Shown: positions 35,401-49,300, counted from the stretch's first letter. The stretch: 64,000 nt of DNA from Gymnorhina tibicen (GCA_013399875.1 VXAZ01003462.1:1-64000); one strand, 5' to 3'. The notes: generated by a model from the letters alone, not told the origin. Made by a program: numbers and translations.

Positions 35401-38400
35401 CAAAACATCAACTGCTCTTCAGGTGAACTGAATAAATGGCGAGGCTAGTTGGTAACTATCAGTTATACTTCAGGAGATCTCAAAGCTTTACATTAAATGT
35501 TGAAATCATCTCATACTCCTAAGCCTTTTCCTTGTAGTGAGGCTGAAAGCAGTGTCACTAAAACTTTCCACATTTACCCTACCCTTTATATTTTCAGGGC
35601 TCTTTTTGGTGGTGGTTGCCATAACTGCTTAAACTACAATTATTTTAAAAATGGGCATTTTCAAATAGACATTCTCCCATGTGTTCTCACCTTAGTGAGA
35701 ACAAGATTTTATTGTTGCAGCCCAAGACTGGCTGTGCCCTAATATCTTGAGAAACATTAACTGAAGGAAATAAAATTTGCCACAGAGAATCAAGGTAAAG
35801 CTAGATCTTGTGGGCCTGATGTCTTTGCTTTTCAAGGGCAAGAAACTTCAACATAAGTTTCAGTGACTGAAGAATTCATTTCACCTCAGTGCTGCAACTT
35901 CAAAGGCCCTGTTCTTCAAAACAATCCAACTTCTCCCTCTTAATTCTTCCTCTCATCCCTATTTCTGTCTACATGGTGACTGGGGAAGTTCCTTGTCCCT
36001 TTTTTTTCTTTTTTATATTGCAGCATGTGAACATGCATGGTAAGTTCAAGGACACATGGTAACATAGTTAACAGCTCATATTTAGGAAGGCAGCAAAATA
36101 ACCCCCTAAAAACACAAAGAATTTTCAACTTGTGTTTCTCTTCTTTTGGGGAGTGTGGGGATTTTTTTTTGGCTTTTTGTTCGTTTATTTTAAAGAATCA
36201 AGAGAACTATGGAGTAGGCTGCAGATTCTGTAAAATGATGGGCTCTTAATTTCCCCTGGAAACAGTCACATATAAATAGCTCCAAAATTATTCTTGGATG
36301 AGGACCATGCCCCCAGAGGACCATACTCTGAGGTATGGCACAGCGGCCACATCGTGCAGGAGGACATGGGCCCTCCCTGGGGAGTCACTCCCTGTGGCCA
36401 GAGCACAGTCTGCATTTGCAGTGCCGTGGTCAAGAGGATGTGCCAAGAGCTGTGAAGCCCCATCTCTCACAGACTTGCCCTCCCGAGTTTGGATTGTAGA
36501 GCAATGCCTGTCTTTTTAGGATAACCCTTTTAGACTTGCATCTCCTTGAGTTTCTGGCACAAACACTTTTTTCTTGCCTTCACAAGCGTGGTGCAGCTCC
36601 TAGTTAATTACTGCGCTATAAGGATATGGGAAACAAATGTTCAAATTCCTCCTGATAGATACCACATCTGCCACCTCCCAAGAGCCAGCCCTAAACAGCA
36701 GGTTATAAATTATTTGAAGCACTCTATGTCCCTGTGAAAGCTGTTCCACTTAATGTAAAACATTCTAATCCTACATACATTCATTAGCAAATGGGACCCA
36801 GGTTCTGAGCCTGCCTCCACCTCTCTTTTTTTTTTAATCTCACACCCCTATGACCCAAGTCACCCCTCAGCCTCCTTCAGGTGTTTCTGCTTACCCCAAA
36901 ACCGGTCAATCAAGCAGAAGACAACAGCTCTCCTAACCCTTGCTACAGCAGCACTACTGGTATCAGATACGTCAGGAATTGTGTCTTCTGCTTAGCATGC
37001 TGTCTTTAGGTGTTTTTTCAATATTTCAGAGTGTAATCTCAAACACTGGCAAAGAGAAGTATTGGTACAGAGTAGCACAGCTGCCTCCACTCAATAATCC
37101 CTTTTGAGAAACAATGACAAAAAAAACACCTAAAAATCTGCCTTACTTCTTTATCTGAGCCTAGAGCAGCTCCGGTGCTCTCTATCTGTGCAATGCCAAT
37201 CTTGCAGCTCCTCTCAAGGCAAGGCACAGCACTGGCAGGTGCATGGGCACCTGCAGCTTGCCCTCACTGGAGCCTAAGTCACAGATGCAGCCATGAGCGC
37301 CAGACCTGCGGGGTCACGGCAACTTTGTCACGTGGAAATAGCCTGGAAATAATTTGTCCCTTGGGGAATGCAGCAGGTGAATTTAAGACTCATCTGCTTG
37401 CCGGTTTGACTCTGCCAGCCATAGAGAGAAATGAAAGTTGGTGAATCTAGCTGTCTGATTTGGGCCATGGGGAATGGGGAGGGTTAAAAGAGGGTAGCAG
37501 GTCACTTTGCAATACAGTAACTTGTTTTGGACAATAAGGGATTCAGTCAATTTTCTTGATTTCTCTACACTGGAAAACACCCATAGCTGGGACTTAAAAT
37601 TCAATTGTTATTTCTGATTTTTATTTAAAGAATTGACTTACCTTGCTACGTTGACATGATAATTTGCTGATTGGCTGCACTCGTTTTATGACCTATATAA
37701 TTAATTTTGAATCATTAGGTTCAATTTTAATTGACATTGATTTGATAATTAAATGTAGTTCTTAGCTACTCTAGTCCAGTCCTAGTAGTACGTTTCATTC
37801 TTTGCTATTAATAAACTTCGTCTTTTCCCTTTGTTTTCCCTTTTCAAACTACCAGCTCAGACTAAATGTCTGAAGAATAGAAGATAAATGAGACGGTTCA
37901 GCTAATGACCTACTTACCTCAATCTAAACTTTCTGTCTCCTTCTCAAAGGGCAATCAGATGGTGTAATGAGATGCAAAGATTTAGGAATTCCAAGGCCCT
38001 CATCATGAGGTAAACCTTGCTTCTAATCCAAAATAAAAATTTAACTTAATCTTCAAATGAGCATTTGCTGCTTACAGATCTGATCTTACCCCTCCTACAG
38101 CCAGTATGATTTTGCTACTGATATCAGCCCTAAGCCCCCCAGTCCCTCCACACACCTCAATCTTTCCTATGCAAGAGCTATTTTTGACATGCACTTTATT
38201 CTTTGTTAAAGTTACTTTATATTAAAAAATAATCCAGGAAACACATGATACTTTATGTATGATATTTATGCCATATTAGTAGATCCTGCATCTGTATGAG
38301 GCTGTACCTCCCTGCATTCATCGGCCTGCCCTTTTTTTTTTATTTCCACAGTGTCTCTTAATAATGTAGAGGCCGCAAAGTATTCTATATGTTATATCTG

Positions 38401-40790
38401 GTATCAACCCAAACAACATTTAAATAAGCTCCCTTAAGCTCCAGAAAGAGATAGAATCTGGTGATGAAGATCACACCCTCATAAATGTATTACATACCAA
38501 AGGTGCCATGTCTGACCTGCAAATCAAGGTACTTGTACCCAAGATATCTCCTTTGGTGATCAGTCATGCCTCAGAAACGCAGTCATGAAGCAGATAGATG
38601 TTTTCACTAATAATGGCAGTGCACTAGGAAAAGCATGTCTTCCTGCTGATTTAAATAAGGTTTATTTAAATCTTTGTGAGTACTTGATGCTGAGCAGGTG
38701 ACTTGTCTTAAGGTCAGCTCTTATGGAAATAAAGCATGACTAAAAAGGGCTACCAAGACTAATCCTAGTAACTGGCATTGGATTTAAACCTGAAATAACA
38801 GCAAAGAGCAAAAAATAAACATAGCATAAATTTAACAATATGGGCAAGCCTAGACTTCTGCTGAATAGGATGAGCTTGGAAGGTCAAGGAAAATGAAGGT
38901 TCTTTCAGTGTGATTAGGCTGGATGTGTTCAAATGCAAACTGCAGCATGGATGATTACTTATCTTGTCCAAGACAGGGGCTCATTTAAACATTTTGGTAT
39001 GCTTAAGTGCTATTTAGAATTAACTTATACCAAGGGCAGTCAAGGCAGCCTGCCTCTGACAGATAACTTCTTAAAATGCTTGAATGAGCTACACCTGGTC
39101 TTCCCTGACTGGCCAGGCTGCAAATGTGGATCTTTTGTAAGACCGTTCCAGGACAAATGTCAAACCTGGAGTAAAGATATACAAGAGTTATTAGGACATA
39201 TATCCCTTTTTTTAGTGGCATAAATATTGAACATGTTATTAAGATGAATTTTTTAGGTTTAGGCCTATGTCATTACAGATAAAACAGGTACATCACTTCC
39301 ATTGGCTTTAGCATCATATATCTGGGAAAGACACTCTAGAATGTCCCAGAGGGAGCAGGGTGACTTTTCACCAGCTCAATTATTCTTTACCTCTCTCTGG
39401 CAATGTAAAAATTCCCTAGTATTAAAAATAACCCAGACTCACACATCGATTTTGCTGCCTATTTGAAACACTAAACTCCACTACAGTTTAGCATTATTAG
39501 TAGCAAGAATCCTGTTGGCCTGAACTAGCAACTGTATAATGCAACAGTACAGTTGCCTATGCAACGTATTCTTCAACTTCATCAGACATTTTCAGGCCCG
39601 ATTACTGACAACAAAGCTTATTAACTGTGCTTGATTTGGAAAATTGGTCTCTTTTGTACTGGATTAATTATTATACATGTCAGTAACAATATACTTGAAA
39701 GGTTAAAATTCCTAAGTTGAGCCTGATAATCTGGCAGGAATTGGTTCCACAGCTGGAGACTGCTTATTAATAAATCTATGTGTAGCTGCAACTGTAGTCA
39801 TCACTGAAACCTGAAGAAAGGACCAGCTTTCTAGCCTTTGCAAGACTCAGACTGGTGACAGCCACAGATTTCCAATGTGCTTTGCCAACAAGGTAACTGT
39901 CACAATCATTTCTACTTCGCAAGTAAAGAGGAAGGGACACACAAGAATGCGGTGTCCCAAGGTGCGGATACAAACAGAGTCAGGCAGAGAATTTGGTTTC
40001 TGATTACTGGCTTTTGGCCAGTGGTTCCCAGTGAGACCTATGTTTCTGCTGCTTCACTGGAGACCAGCAGCCATCAGCGTAGCACTGAACACATGGTTGC
40101 TAACACATTTGCATTAGCCTGTTCTGCTCCGTAGGTTGGCCATGGTATCTGTACCAATGAGAGAATCCTTGGACTTCCTTGGTCAGGCTTCAGCAAAGTG
40201 CACCACGGTAGTCAAGTCTGAAAAGGTATGGATCAGAGGGACTAAATCCTCCTCTAACAGGGAGGAGTGCACTGTAAGACTGCAATACATCCTCAAGAGG
40301 ATCTGTTTAAATAGAAGTTAAGAAGAGACTCATCACCAGCACCTGGTATTGATGGGGTTTGCGGGTATCAGAGTCCTGTAGGTGAGCATTTTGCTTGTCC
40401 ACTGTGAGCATCTTTCTTGTCCAGTGAGCAGAGCACTGAGCTGTGTGCAGCGACTGTGTGCACTATGCAGTGCCTTTGGGAGAAAAGGAGCTTGGAGAGG
40501 CTTGGCTACGGGCTGTGGACAGCAGCATTCAGACAACAACTTCCTTCAAACTACAGCTGTTCTTCAAAGTGTTTTAGGGCAGCTGTCCTCTTCTCCTGGA
40601 GCCTACACCCACCCTGTGTCTACCATGTCAGGGTGAGAGGTTGGGGAATGCCTGGCTCTGCCAGCTGCTTTTAAGTTTTCTGTCTCATTCCTGCCTGACC
40701 AAGGGCAACTTTCCTGCCTGATGGTGGGCTTCAGAAAATGGAAGAAATAGTAAGAGGTGTTTGGAGAAACATCAGGGAGGAACAGAAACA
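26427..40790. other. NMS-CHST10 intergenic region, no gene recognised
   Basis: About 14 kb between the divergent NMS and CHST10 promoters. ORFs are all short (mostly under 120 codons) and none shows a known domain or paired splice borders. GC-richer patches occur at about 31.9-32.3 kb and 36.3-36.5 kb, and an AT-rich block with many TAAT cores at 37.64-37.78 kb. The region could hold enhancers of either gene; only comparison with other birds would show which parts are conserved. Confidence 0.5.
37640..37785. promoter_or_regulatory. AT-rich cluster of homeodomain-type sites, candidate enhancer
   Basis: Within about 145 bp there are several TAAT/ATTA cores, among them TATAATTAATTTTGAATCAT, CAATTTTAATTGACATTGAT and GATAATTAAATG, plus a CCAAT-type GATTGGC at about 37668. 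Such density is common in conserved developmental enhancers but also occurs by chance in AT-rich DNA. Confidence 0.25.
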
Positions 40791-40794
40791 TGGA

Positions 40795-41134
40795 AAGGGA
40801 CCCTTGATCTCTAAATTTCCCTAACAAGAGGTTGTAGCCAGGCGAGGATTGATTTCATCTCCCAAGTAGCAAGTGACGGGTCCAGAGGAAACAGCCTCAA
40901 ATTGCACCAGAGGAGATGTAGGTCAGGTTTTTGGGAAAATTTCTTCATGGAAAGGGTTGTCAGACATTGGCACAGGATGCCCAGGGCAGCGGTGGAATCA
41001 CCTTCCTGAAGCATTCAAAAACCATATGGATGTGACCCTGGGGGACACGGTTCAGTGGTGGCCTTGGCAGTGCTGGGGAAACTGTTGGACTAGAAGATCC
41101 CAGAGGTCTTTTCCAATATAAACGATTCTGTGAT
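40795..41134 (+). mobile_element. CR1 LINE 3' fragment next to the CHST10 promoter
   Basis: Ordered CR1 blocks on the plus strand: taacaagaggttgtagccag, gaaacagcctcaaattgcac, gaaaatttcttcatggaaag, ttggactagaagatcccaga and a terminal attctgtgatt. It ends only about 150 bp before the CpG island of CHST10. Confidence 0.9.
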
Positions 41135-41264
41135 TTCCAGATATATATGTATGTTTTTTAAACACGAGCATTAGTGGCCTACGGAAGATGTTTTAACCGT
41201 TAAAAAAACCAAACCTAACAACCCAAACACATATGCAAGGGTATATACGTGAGTCCAGCTGGAA

Positions 41265-42180
41265 AGCCACATTCCAGGGGAAGGAGGGAAAAGGCGGGGA
41301 GGAGAGGGGAGGGGAGGGCAGAGCAGAGCTGCCCAGCCCGCCCTCCACTCCTCCCTCCCGCCTTCGGGCGGCCGGGTGCGGCGCTGCGTCTTCTCGCAGC
41401 CGAACCGAGCCGTCCCCGCGGCGGCCTTCACCTTCCTCGCTTTCCCGGCGGCAGGGCTGGGGCCTGCCCGCGGCCCCGAGAGGAAATGGAGGCGGCGGCG
41501 GCAGGGCCGGGCGGCGGCGGCGGCGGCAGGGGCTGAGCGGGGCCGGGGAGCCNACCCCGCCGCCGCGGGCCGGGGCTGCGGGCAGCGGCGCTGGAGGGCC
41601 GGTAAGCCGGGGAGGGTCACGGGGGGAGGCCTGGCGGCCGCCAGCCCCGAGCAGAAGCTCCTCCGGCACCCCGGGTCGGGCGGGGAAGCCAGCGGGCGCT
41701 CCGGGCATGTGTTGTCCGTCCCTCCCGGGGGTGAGGGGAAGCCCGCCCAGCTTCGTCCTCCTCCTCCAGAACGGGAAAAGTTTATGCCTGTTCAGCCCAG
41801 GTCCTTGCGCCCAGAGCCGGGCTGGGGCTGGGCATTGCCTTGGCTCGTCCCCTGCCGGTCAGAGCACGGCCCTGTCCCTTCTTCTTGGCGGGGACCGCTC
41901 TTTCCTTATAGAATGAGTGGAGAACCCAGGAAGCCTGGACGCTGGGGAGAGAGGAGCCGCTGCCGTTCCCAGCTGTGAAGAGCGTGGAGTGCCTGGAGTG
42001 GGAGCGCTGGAGTGGGAGCTGGTGTCTGTCAGAGAGGGCACGGCGTACGGGAGGGGAGGCAGGGTCCCGGCCCAGCCCGGGGCCGCGACACCGGCGCACG
42101 CCGGGCCTGCCCCGGGCTGAGGTGGGTCACGCAGCTGGTGCAGGCGCTGCTGCCCCGGGCCTCGGTTCACATCCCGCTGA
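41265..42180 (+). promoter_or_regulatory. CHST10 CpG island promoter
   Basis: Dense CpG sequence with GGGGAGGGG and CCGCCC-type GC boxes, a GGC run at 41488-41530 and no clear TATA box. It contains the noncoding first exon ending at 41601. The transcription start is probably in the left third of the island (about 41.35-41.45 kb) but cannot be fixed. There is an N at 41553. Confidence 0.75.
41400..41601 (+). other. CHST10: CHST10 noncoding first exon (left edge approximate)
   Basis: The right edge is a consensus donor, GGCCG followed by GTAAGC at 41602. It would splice to the acceptor at 46364, making an intron of about 4.8 kb. The exon contains an upstream ATG at 41486 opening a 16-codon Ala/Gly frame (MEAAAAGPGGGGGGRG) that ends at 41536. 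The N at 41553 lies in this exon. Additional 5' exons in the 4.8-kb gap are possible. Confidence 0.55.
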
Positions 42181-42805
42181 CAGGTGAACTGCATGCGCAG
42201 GGAGCGCTCCGAGCCCCAGCAGGAGCTGGAAGAGCAGACGCACAGGCCTGTTAGTGCCGTCGGGAGGAGGAAAGCCTTAGGAGAGGACCAGCCTGTTACG
42301 ATGTATGTTACAATGTTTAGTAGCACCACGCAACTTGCCAAAGGAGCGTCTGTGATAGATGTTAGTCAGGAATATTTTAAAAATGTAACAAATTGGCCAG
42401 ATTTTCTTACCTGTAAGAAAACACAAAGGAAGCATTGATGAAAATGGATTAGGTGTCCCAGTTAGCTGTTGCTTGGCCTTCCTGACCAGTTCCATTTCCA
42501 GTTACGTCATTAATCATGTGCTGATGGGCGAGCAGTTGGGAGTTTGAGCCTCCTGGCGTGTCACTGCCACCCACGATGCGTGCAGGGACTGTCCTGCCAA
42601 GGAGCCCTTATCCAAGCAGCATAAGCTGCAGAGCAGAGACTGTGCACTGAGTTTCAATGCTGCTTAAATCTTCTGCACTTTGTCTCATCATTCGGTTGAA
42701 GACAGCAGTCTTCCGCAAAGAATGAGTGTTTATTCGAGGTTGTCAGGTTACTTGCAGGCCAGGGGTCAAGCCTACAAATCTGTGTCATGATCTTTGGTTC
42801 ATGTT

Positions 42806-42830
42806 TGTGTGTGTGTGTGTGTGTGTGTGT
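42806..42830. repeat. (TG)n microsatellite
   Basis: About twelve TG units in CHST10 intron 1; probably length-polymorphic. Confidence 0.95.
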
Positions 42831-45800
42831 TGGTGATCCCATTTTTTCTCATGCAAAACTCTTCATCTGGCTAATCTGAGGGTTATGTGGCAGTTTGTCT
42901 TTGTGGTAGCCCTGAGAGGGAAGGACAGAGGAACGCATGGGGACAGGAATTTTGAGGTCTCATGCTCCTTAAAAGTGTGGATTTACAATAAGAGAAAGAG
43001 TAACCAGAAAACTCTCTGTGTATGTCATTGTGAGAAAATGGACTAAACCTTCAACATGTTTCTTACTTTTTCCTACTTGTAAAGAAAAATTGTGTTTTAG
43101 ACAACCAGAAATGGAAGACTGTTTTGGAAGCTGAAGGAAACTATTAAAGAGAAAAGAACAGAAGCTAGTACTTGTATTTACTAGCAAATAAGTGCAAGAG
43201 AGGCAACAGAAATGCAGTAAGGTTGGAGATAAAACAGGAAATACAATTGCCCTATGTGAAAACAACAAAAATATTAAGGTAGACACACAGAGAAACAACA
43301 TAAACACATTATTTTTTTTAAAGTACTTATCATTGCATTTAAGTGAGCATAATGGTTGAGGTACTTCTGTCTGTAACTTTGAATAGTTCTGCTTCTCGAG
43401 ATCGGTGATGAGCTGCTGATATAGATGTACTTTAGGATGCTAGAAGCGAGTAACAGTGTAGTAACATCGTAGTTACATTATGACAGATCCTCTGACAAGA
43501 CTCTTACATTCATGAGTATGGTTGCAGATTTCCTGTGCACGTTAAAAAAAAAAGAGTCGACAAAACTGCTTAACGTTTTCCTCTCAGCTTCCAAGTCTTG
43601 AAGGGTAAAAGTGGTGGTTCTTATGGGTGTGGCTGCAGTTCTGACCCCTTCCTGCTCTCTAAGCCCTGTCCTTGAGGTGAGAACTGTACTGCTTGCAGAT
43701 GACTGTGGCTGAAATGCGGTCCTGTCCCTACAGCACAGGACCTGGCATCAGAGTCCTCTCTACACTAACTGCATTTCAGGTCAGAGCACACGGAAACTGC
43801 ATTTCCCATGTGATTTAACACAATTTCTTAGAAATCCAATACAGAAATTATATAAGGGGATATAGATCAATAGTCCTTACTGAATGATGTGCATCCATCA
43901 CCATTATAAAAGTGGGCAAACTAGCAGGGATGCTATGAATGTTGGAGGCCGTTTCTACCCTGCTTTATGTAGAACAAATATACTGAGTTGGGCAGAGAGG
44001 TTTGACCCACACCTTTCATTATACCTCTGAAAAGCCCTTAGCTGATGGTTAGAGATTTTCCTCCTGCAGAGTGTTCTCTGCAAGCTTCTGTCAGTCTGCT
44101 GCATTCAGTGCTTTGAATGTTGAATGGTTCTCATGGTTTTAGCAGAGCAACCTAAAAAGTAAAAAATGTCGTTGCTACATTTTTGTGTCTTGATATTCAA
44201 TCTGAATTTGTCATCTGTGAGAGCTGGAAATGAATGCGATGTCTGAAAGTAAAGGTGACAAATCTCAGTGCTTAAGTGGAAGATGGTGCATTTCATGGCA
44301 GACTGAAAACTGAGGACCTCTGAGACCTGGTGGCTTTCAGCATGAATCTTAGGGCAGGCTTTGCACTAGTGCAGTGGTAGGATGGAAATAGCTTTTGAAC
44401 TACTTAGCTGAAAAGAGGTCAGTCTGATGGAATTCATACCCTGTTTCCCTTTCCTGGTCAACAGTCTTCCAGATCATGAAGAATAAACATGTTTTGGACA
44501 TTGCAAGCTCAGTTGTTAGCCAGGGAATTGCAGCAAAAAACAGGAGATGACAAACATTGTCTTAATGGAGGTCACAGCACCTGTAATTGTCCAAAAGACA
44601 GTTGATATCTAGGTGTGGTGTTTTTAGAAGTACTTAAAAATGAACTCATGAAAGAAGAGGGGGAAAGAAAGGAACTTTCAGAAGCCAAGCTGAAAAATGC
44701 TGCACTGAGAAAATAAAAGTAGGCTGAACACTGCCACCCTAGCTAATTTTTTTTTCCCTTTAACTGGAGATATTCAGTCTTTTCATCCTCTTACCCATTT
44801 TGCATACATCATTTGGGTCCCAAATGTGTTTTGAACTGCTTGACTGCCTGCACAGGCTTTCAACGTATCCTGAAGATGGTTCACTGCTGTCAGCTGTGGA
44901 GAGAACTCTTCCTGGAAACATGTGCATTGCTGGAAGGCAAAAGCTAGTTGGAAGAGCAATTGGCACCTGTAGCAGTAGTAGCTTGCTTCTGTTATTGAAG
45001 CTTTGTGGGAATGAAGAAGGTGGATTACTGGTATAAGACTGAAAAATTTAATAAATGCTTCCTTAGAAGTATTAACTAAAAATTTTTAGCATCATAACTG
45101 GGAATGAGGGCATTTCTTATATTCCTTGGCATTTCACTCAAATGGCTGTATAGAAATTGTGATCACAAACCATGCAGTTGTGACTCTCACTGAAGTTGTG
45201 TGTGGCTACTTTAGGACTGAGTTTGATCCTATTGCTACATACAGGATTGCTGTGAGGATGTAATTGTATGAGATTTTTGTATTAGATCCTCTTCTGTTAA
45301 GTGTTCTGATGTTGTGTTGCATGTGTCCTCGAAAGGAAGCATTCACTCTTTTCAGCACCTGAGTTCAGCCCCTCAGGTGTCTTATCTCTCCAGCAACAGT
45401 AGAGACAATAGTGCTGTATTTTTGTAGGTTTTGGTTGTGGGTTATTTTTTATTTGCAGTGGAGCTTCACAGATACCTGCTGTCCACCCCTGTATGTATTG
45501 CCCATCAGAAGATGGAAATTCAGCAAAAGATACAGCTTAAAATTTCCCATTTCTCTTTGTGGCTGGGAGCTTCAATCTTTTTTATCATTGGTTTCCTTAT
45601 ATTTAATCTTAACTTACAATTACGGAAAATAATTCATTAGGATTGCAGTTTCAAAAATCAGGATAAAGCTACGTGTATTCAGTCTGTTCCTGTGGGTGGT
45701 TTCTTTGCACATTAAAACTGCAGTCTCGGTTGTTTGGGTAACCCTTCCTGTACTCCTGAGGAAGTTCTGTCTTTGAGGCTTACCTGCAGGGATACAGCTA

Positions 45801-46380
45801 CAGGTGGTAGGCACTGCTGCAAGGAAACCGAAAAATATTTGGCCAGGTTAAGCTTAGTGTTGCAACTTGGTAGCTTCTGTAGGCTGGGCAGGGGAAGAGT
45901 CCATGTTATATGTCATAAGCTGACGTGGGATAACCAAGAACAGTGTTAATGTTACATCTACCACTGAGAGCACAGCTTTCTCCATTCTCCCTTCCTTTCC
46001 TACAGTGGGCTGTCTTGCTAAGCTGAATCAAAAAATAAACTCTTCTTTTAAAAAATCGGGGGTTTTGCTGATCTGTCTCCCCAAGCAGTCAGCCAGACAG
46101 TGCTATTCCCAACACAAGCAGGGGGCTGGGAATTGTGTACGCAGGGGTGAAGGAGTGAAGCCTCCTTTTGATAGCAGTCGGTGGTTACATTGCCTCAGCC
46201 TTAACACTGGTTAAAAATACAGCTGAATGGACAAAAATTAAAAAGTGAAACTGCTGTGTTTTATGACACACATACATATTGCAGTCTTTTCTTTTTGGTT
46301 ATGGAAAGTATTTTTCTAAACTAACAAAAGTAATTAATGTTTCAATCTTTTCTCTTTCAAACAGGAAGTGCCAACTTTAT

Positions 46381-46395
46381 ATGGCTCTCATCTGA
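46381..46395 (+). promoter_or_regulatory. Minimal upstream ORF (MALI) just before the CHST10 start
   Basis: ATG GCT CTC ATC TGA lies in the coding-exon leader and stops 4 nt before the CHST10 ATG at 46400. If translated it would leave little room for reinitiation, so it may lower output from the main start or rely on leaky scanning. Its ATG context (ttat before ATG, then G) is weak. Confidence 0.5.
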
Positions 46396-46399
46396 CAAC

Positions 46400-49300
46400 A
46401 TGCACCACCAGTGGCTGCTGCTAGCTGCATGCTTTTGGGTGATATTCATGTTCATGGTTGCTAGCAAGTTTATCACGCTGACTTTTAAAGACCCAGATGG
46501 TAAGTTCAGCTTTAATGTTTGATGTGAAATAGAAAATTGAATAGTGCTTCACACAAACACTCTTTTCAATGAAAAGTAGTTCTTGGCATGTTACCACTTC
46601 TTCAGTAGGACTGAGAACAGAACAACTAAATTTCTAGAAGTGACAGTGCTGATATTCAGATCCTTCTTTTCTTGCTAGAAGTCTGCAAATCTAACATCAT
46701 GGTGGGGTTTTTGATGGTTAAGAACAGGAGGGATCATGTTTGGCAGTACTGTTTCAGTAGGTCTGCTTTTTCAAATACATTTAGTGTCAGTATCTTGATC
46801 TACTAGGGGTAGAAGTCACGTGGAAAAACAGCAGAGCACTATTACCTGTTTAAAGTTAAAAGAGACTCAGAAGGTATTGAGGAGTTCATTTCACATGATA
46901 CTAGTTTCTGTCTTTTTGTGACTGCTTGTCTTGTGGCTGAGGCATTATGTAAAACTTGTGGAAAGTTTTATATAATTTGCAATGCACTTTGCCTAGCCAC
47001 CTCTGCCCTGCTTCTTGCATTCAGTTTTATCGCCTGCTGTTTGACTTGTAAACAGCTTACAGGCTTTTGCTTAGCTTAAGTAGCTGAGATGTTATTAAGA
47101 TGATGAGGAATTTAAGCCATTTGATGACACCACCCAGCATGTTAGTTTTCTGTCTGCTGGGGAGCTGCTCTTACTAAGCCATCCTACTGAGAGTTTTGGG
47201 TGAAGGTGATGATATGACTTGGAGTCTTAAGAGATCTGTGTTTCTGAATCTTCCTAAGATAGGCAAAAAAAATGTAACTTTTGAAGCATTGACACTAGTG
47301 CCATATTTTTCAATAACTTGATAATGGATAAGTACATTAGGTGTACCTTTATAAATAGTATGCATCTATGTGGAGATTTATTCAGCAAGTCTTGCAGAGA
47401 AGAACCGTAGACTAACTTAGCTTTCCTTGGACCCAGCTGTTCTGTCCTGGTACATCTGCAAATCAGCTAGTCTTATGTTAGGTAGTCATATCTTCCAGTA
47501 TTTCACTCTATGCTGACTCCTTTCCCAGCTCAGGTATTCTTTGAGTGGTTCTTTTCATCAGAATTTGTCGGGAAAATTAAAATGTAGTTTAAAAAAATAA
47601 TTACTAGACCATACCCTCTGCATTTACTTGCTTTTTATTATCTTGGCTTGCCAAGTTTTTTCTCTTTTTTTTCTATGCTGAATCTTCCACTCCTTTTGAA
47701 TAGTTCTCTGAGCAGATGATATATAAATTCTTAAGCTTGTCCTGCAAAGGCATGACTGTGGTTAAGTGTATATATGTGTTGGAGTGTTTGTAATAGAAGT
47801 AATGAAAGGAAATACTTTGAATATACCAACAGAATTTTGGAGGAAGTCCAAACAGGATGGCAAATCCTGGAGAAGCTCTTCTAGACTTAATAAAATATGG
47901 CTTGTCAGAAATTTTTCTTATTTGGATGTGTCTTCTTAACAGATAGAATAAAACCAGCAGATGTTCAATGAATCAGTGTTCTTTTGTTTAAGCCTTTTAC
48001 TGATGTCTTGGGTGCATGAACAATAGGAACTTCTTAAGGAGCAAGTTTCTGTCCTTCATTCCTAGTAGCATCTACAGGCATGCTTTTACACAATGATAGT
48101 GAAAAATAGTTTAGCTGAATCAGATTACTTGTATTTTCCAGAAGAATACCATGAAGTAAGTCTGTGCACAGCAATAATTACAGTATCTGAATGCTTGAAT
48201 GCTTACATTGCTTTCAGTTTTAACTTGCTTTTCCATGCGTACCCTTTGTTAAAATCCAGTGTAGGCAGAGTACTCCCTAAAGAAAAGGACATAGGCAGTA
48301 CACACATTTTCTCAACCATAAAACAGTAAGCCCCTGTGGATGCATATGAAGAAACATTATTCATAGAAGAATCTGTATGAAGGGAAGAGTAATTCAATAT
48401 GGATGGAAATAAATTTTCAGGGAGAAATCATGTTCTTTTTGCTTTATAGATAGGGAAAGCTGCTTCAAATTATTTTTGATCTTTCTGCACTGTGTAGACT
48501 AAAGCTATAACCTTGTGTTATTTTTTGATTTTTATGTACCATACTAAATGCAAAAGATGAAAAGGGTTCTTCCCTTACATGCTTTAATTTGGTCTCAAAC
48601 TATTAGCTGCCCTAAAATCACTAAAAAAGAACAAGAGTATCAGCTGAGTTTGTTGTTGTTGTGAGAATCTAAGGAAGGTCCAGTAATAAAGGAAAAGATG
48701 ATCTTTATTTATTGTTGGTTATAGGTACTTATTTAGAGCACCACAAATAAAAGAGTGTCCATAACAACACTTTTCTTCTTGTAAGTTTAATAGTCTACAA
48801 AAGAAGAAACATTTCTACTAGTAAAAGGGGAGAGAGAAACCTGATAGATTAAGTTTTTTATTTGGACATGTTTTGGAAAGTTTTTTATTGAAAAATATAA
48901 ATCTCCTATGCATAAGTCCATATAGTTATACTAAATTGTCTATCAATTGCGATACTTGGATTTAAGACTTGGATGTCTCTCTGCACAGTTTTTAGAAAAA
49001 AGCAAAATAAACAACTAAAAAAACCAAGTAACATATAATGGGCATGTTTCTTTGATAAAACTCAAATGAAGTTGCATCCAAAAGTCCCACAGTGTACATC
49101 CTTTAAAATATTCATAGTCTGTGTCTGTCTTGTCTAGTACCTTTCCATGTAGAAACAAATTCTAATGTTTTGTAAGCTTAAGAAGGTGAAGTTCACGTGT
49201 TTTAGCTGCAAAGCAGAAATAGTTGCCTTCCCCTCACCTTCTCTAATGCTATCTCTCTTCCTTCTTTAGGCTATGGTGCCAAGCAAGAGCCATTGATACT

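Noticed and set aside
36290..36480. GC-rich patch with open frames on both strands.
   Set aside because: No domain, no splice borders in a consistent phase and no match to a known protein; kept only as part of the intergenic description.
41171..41978. Long ORFs of 149-227 codons on both strands around 41.2-42.0 kb.
   Set aside because: Low-complexity translations of the CHST10 CpG island that cross an N and the exon 1 donor.
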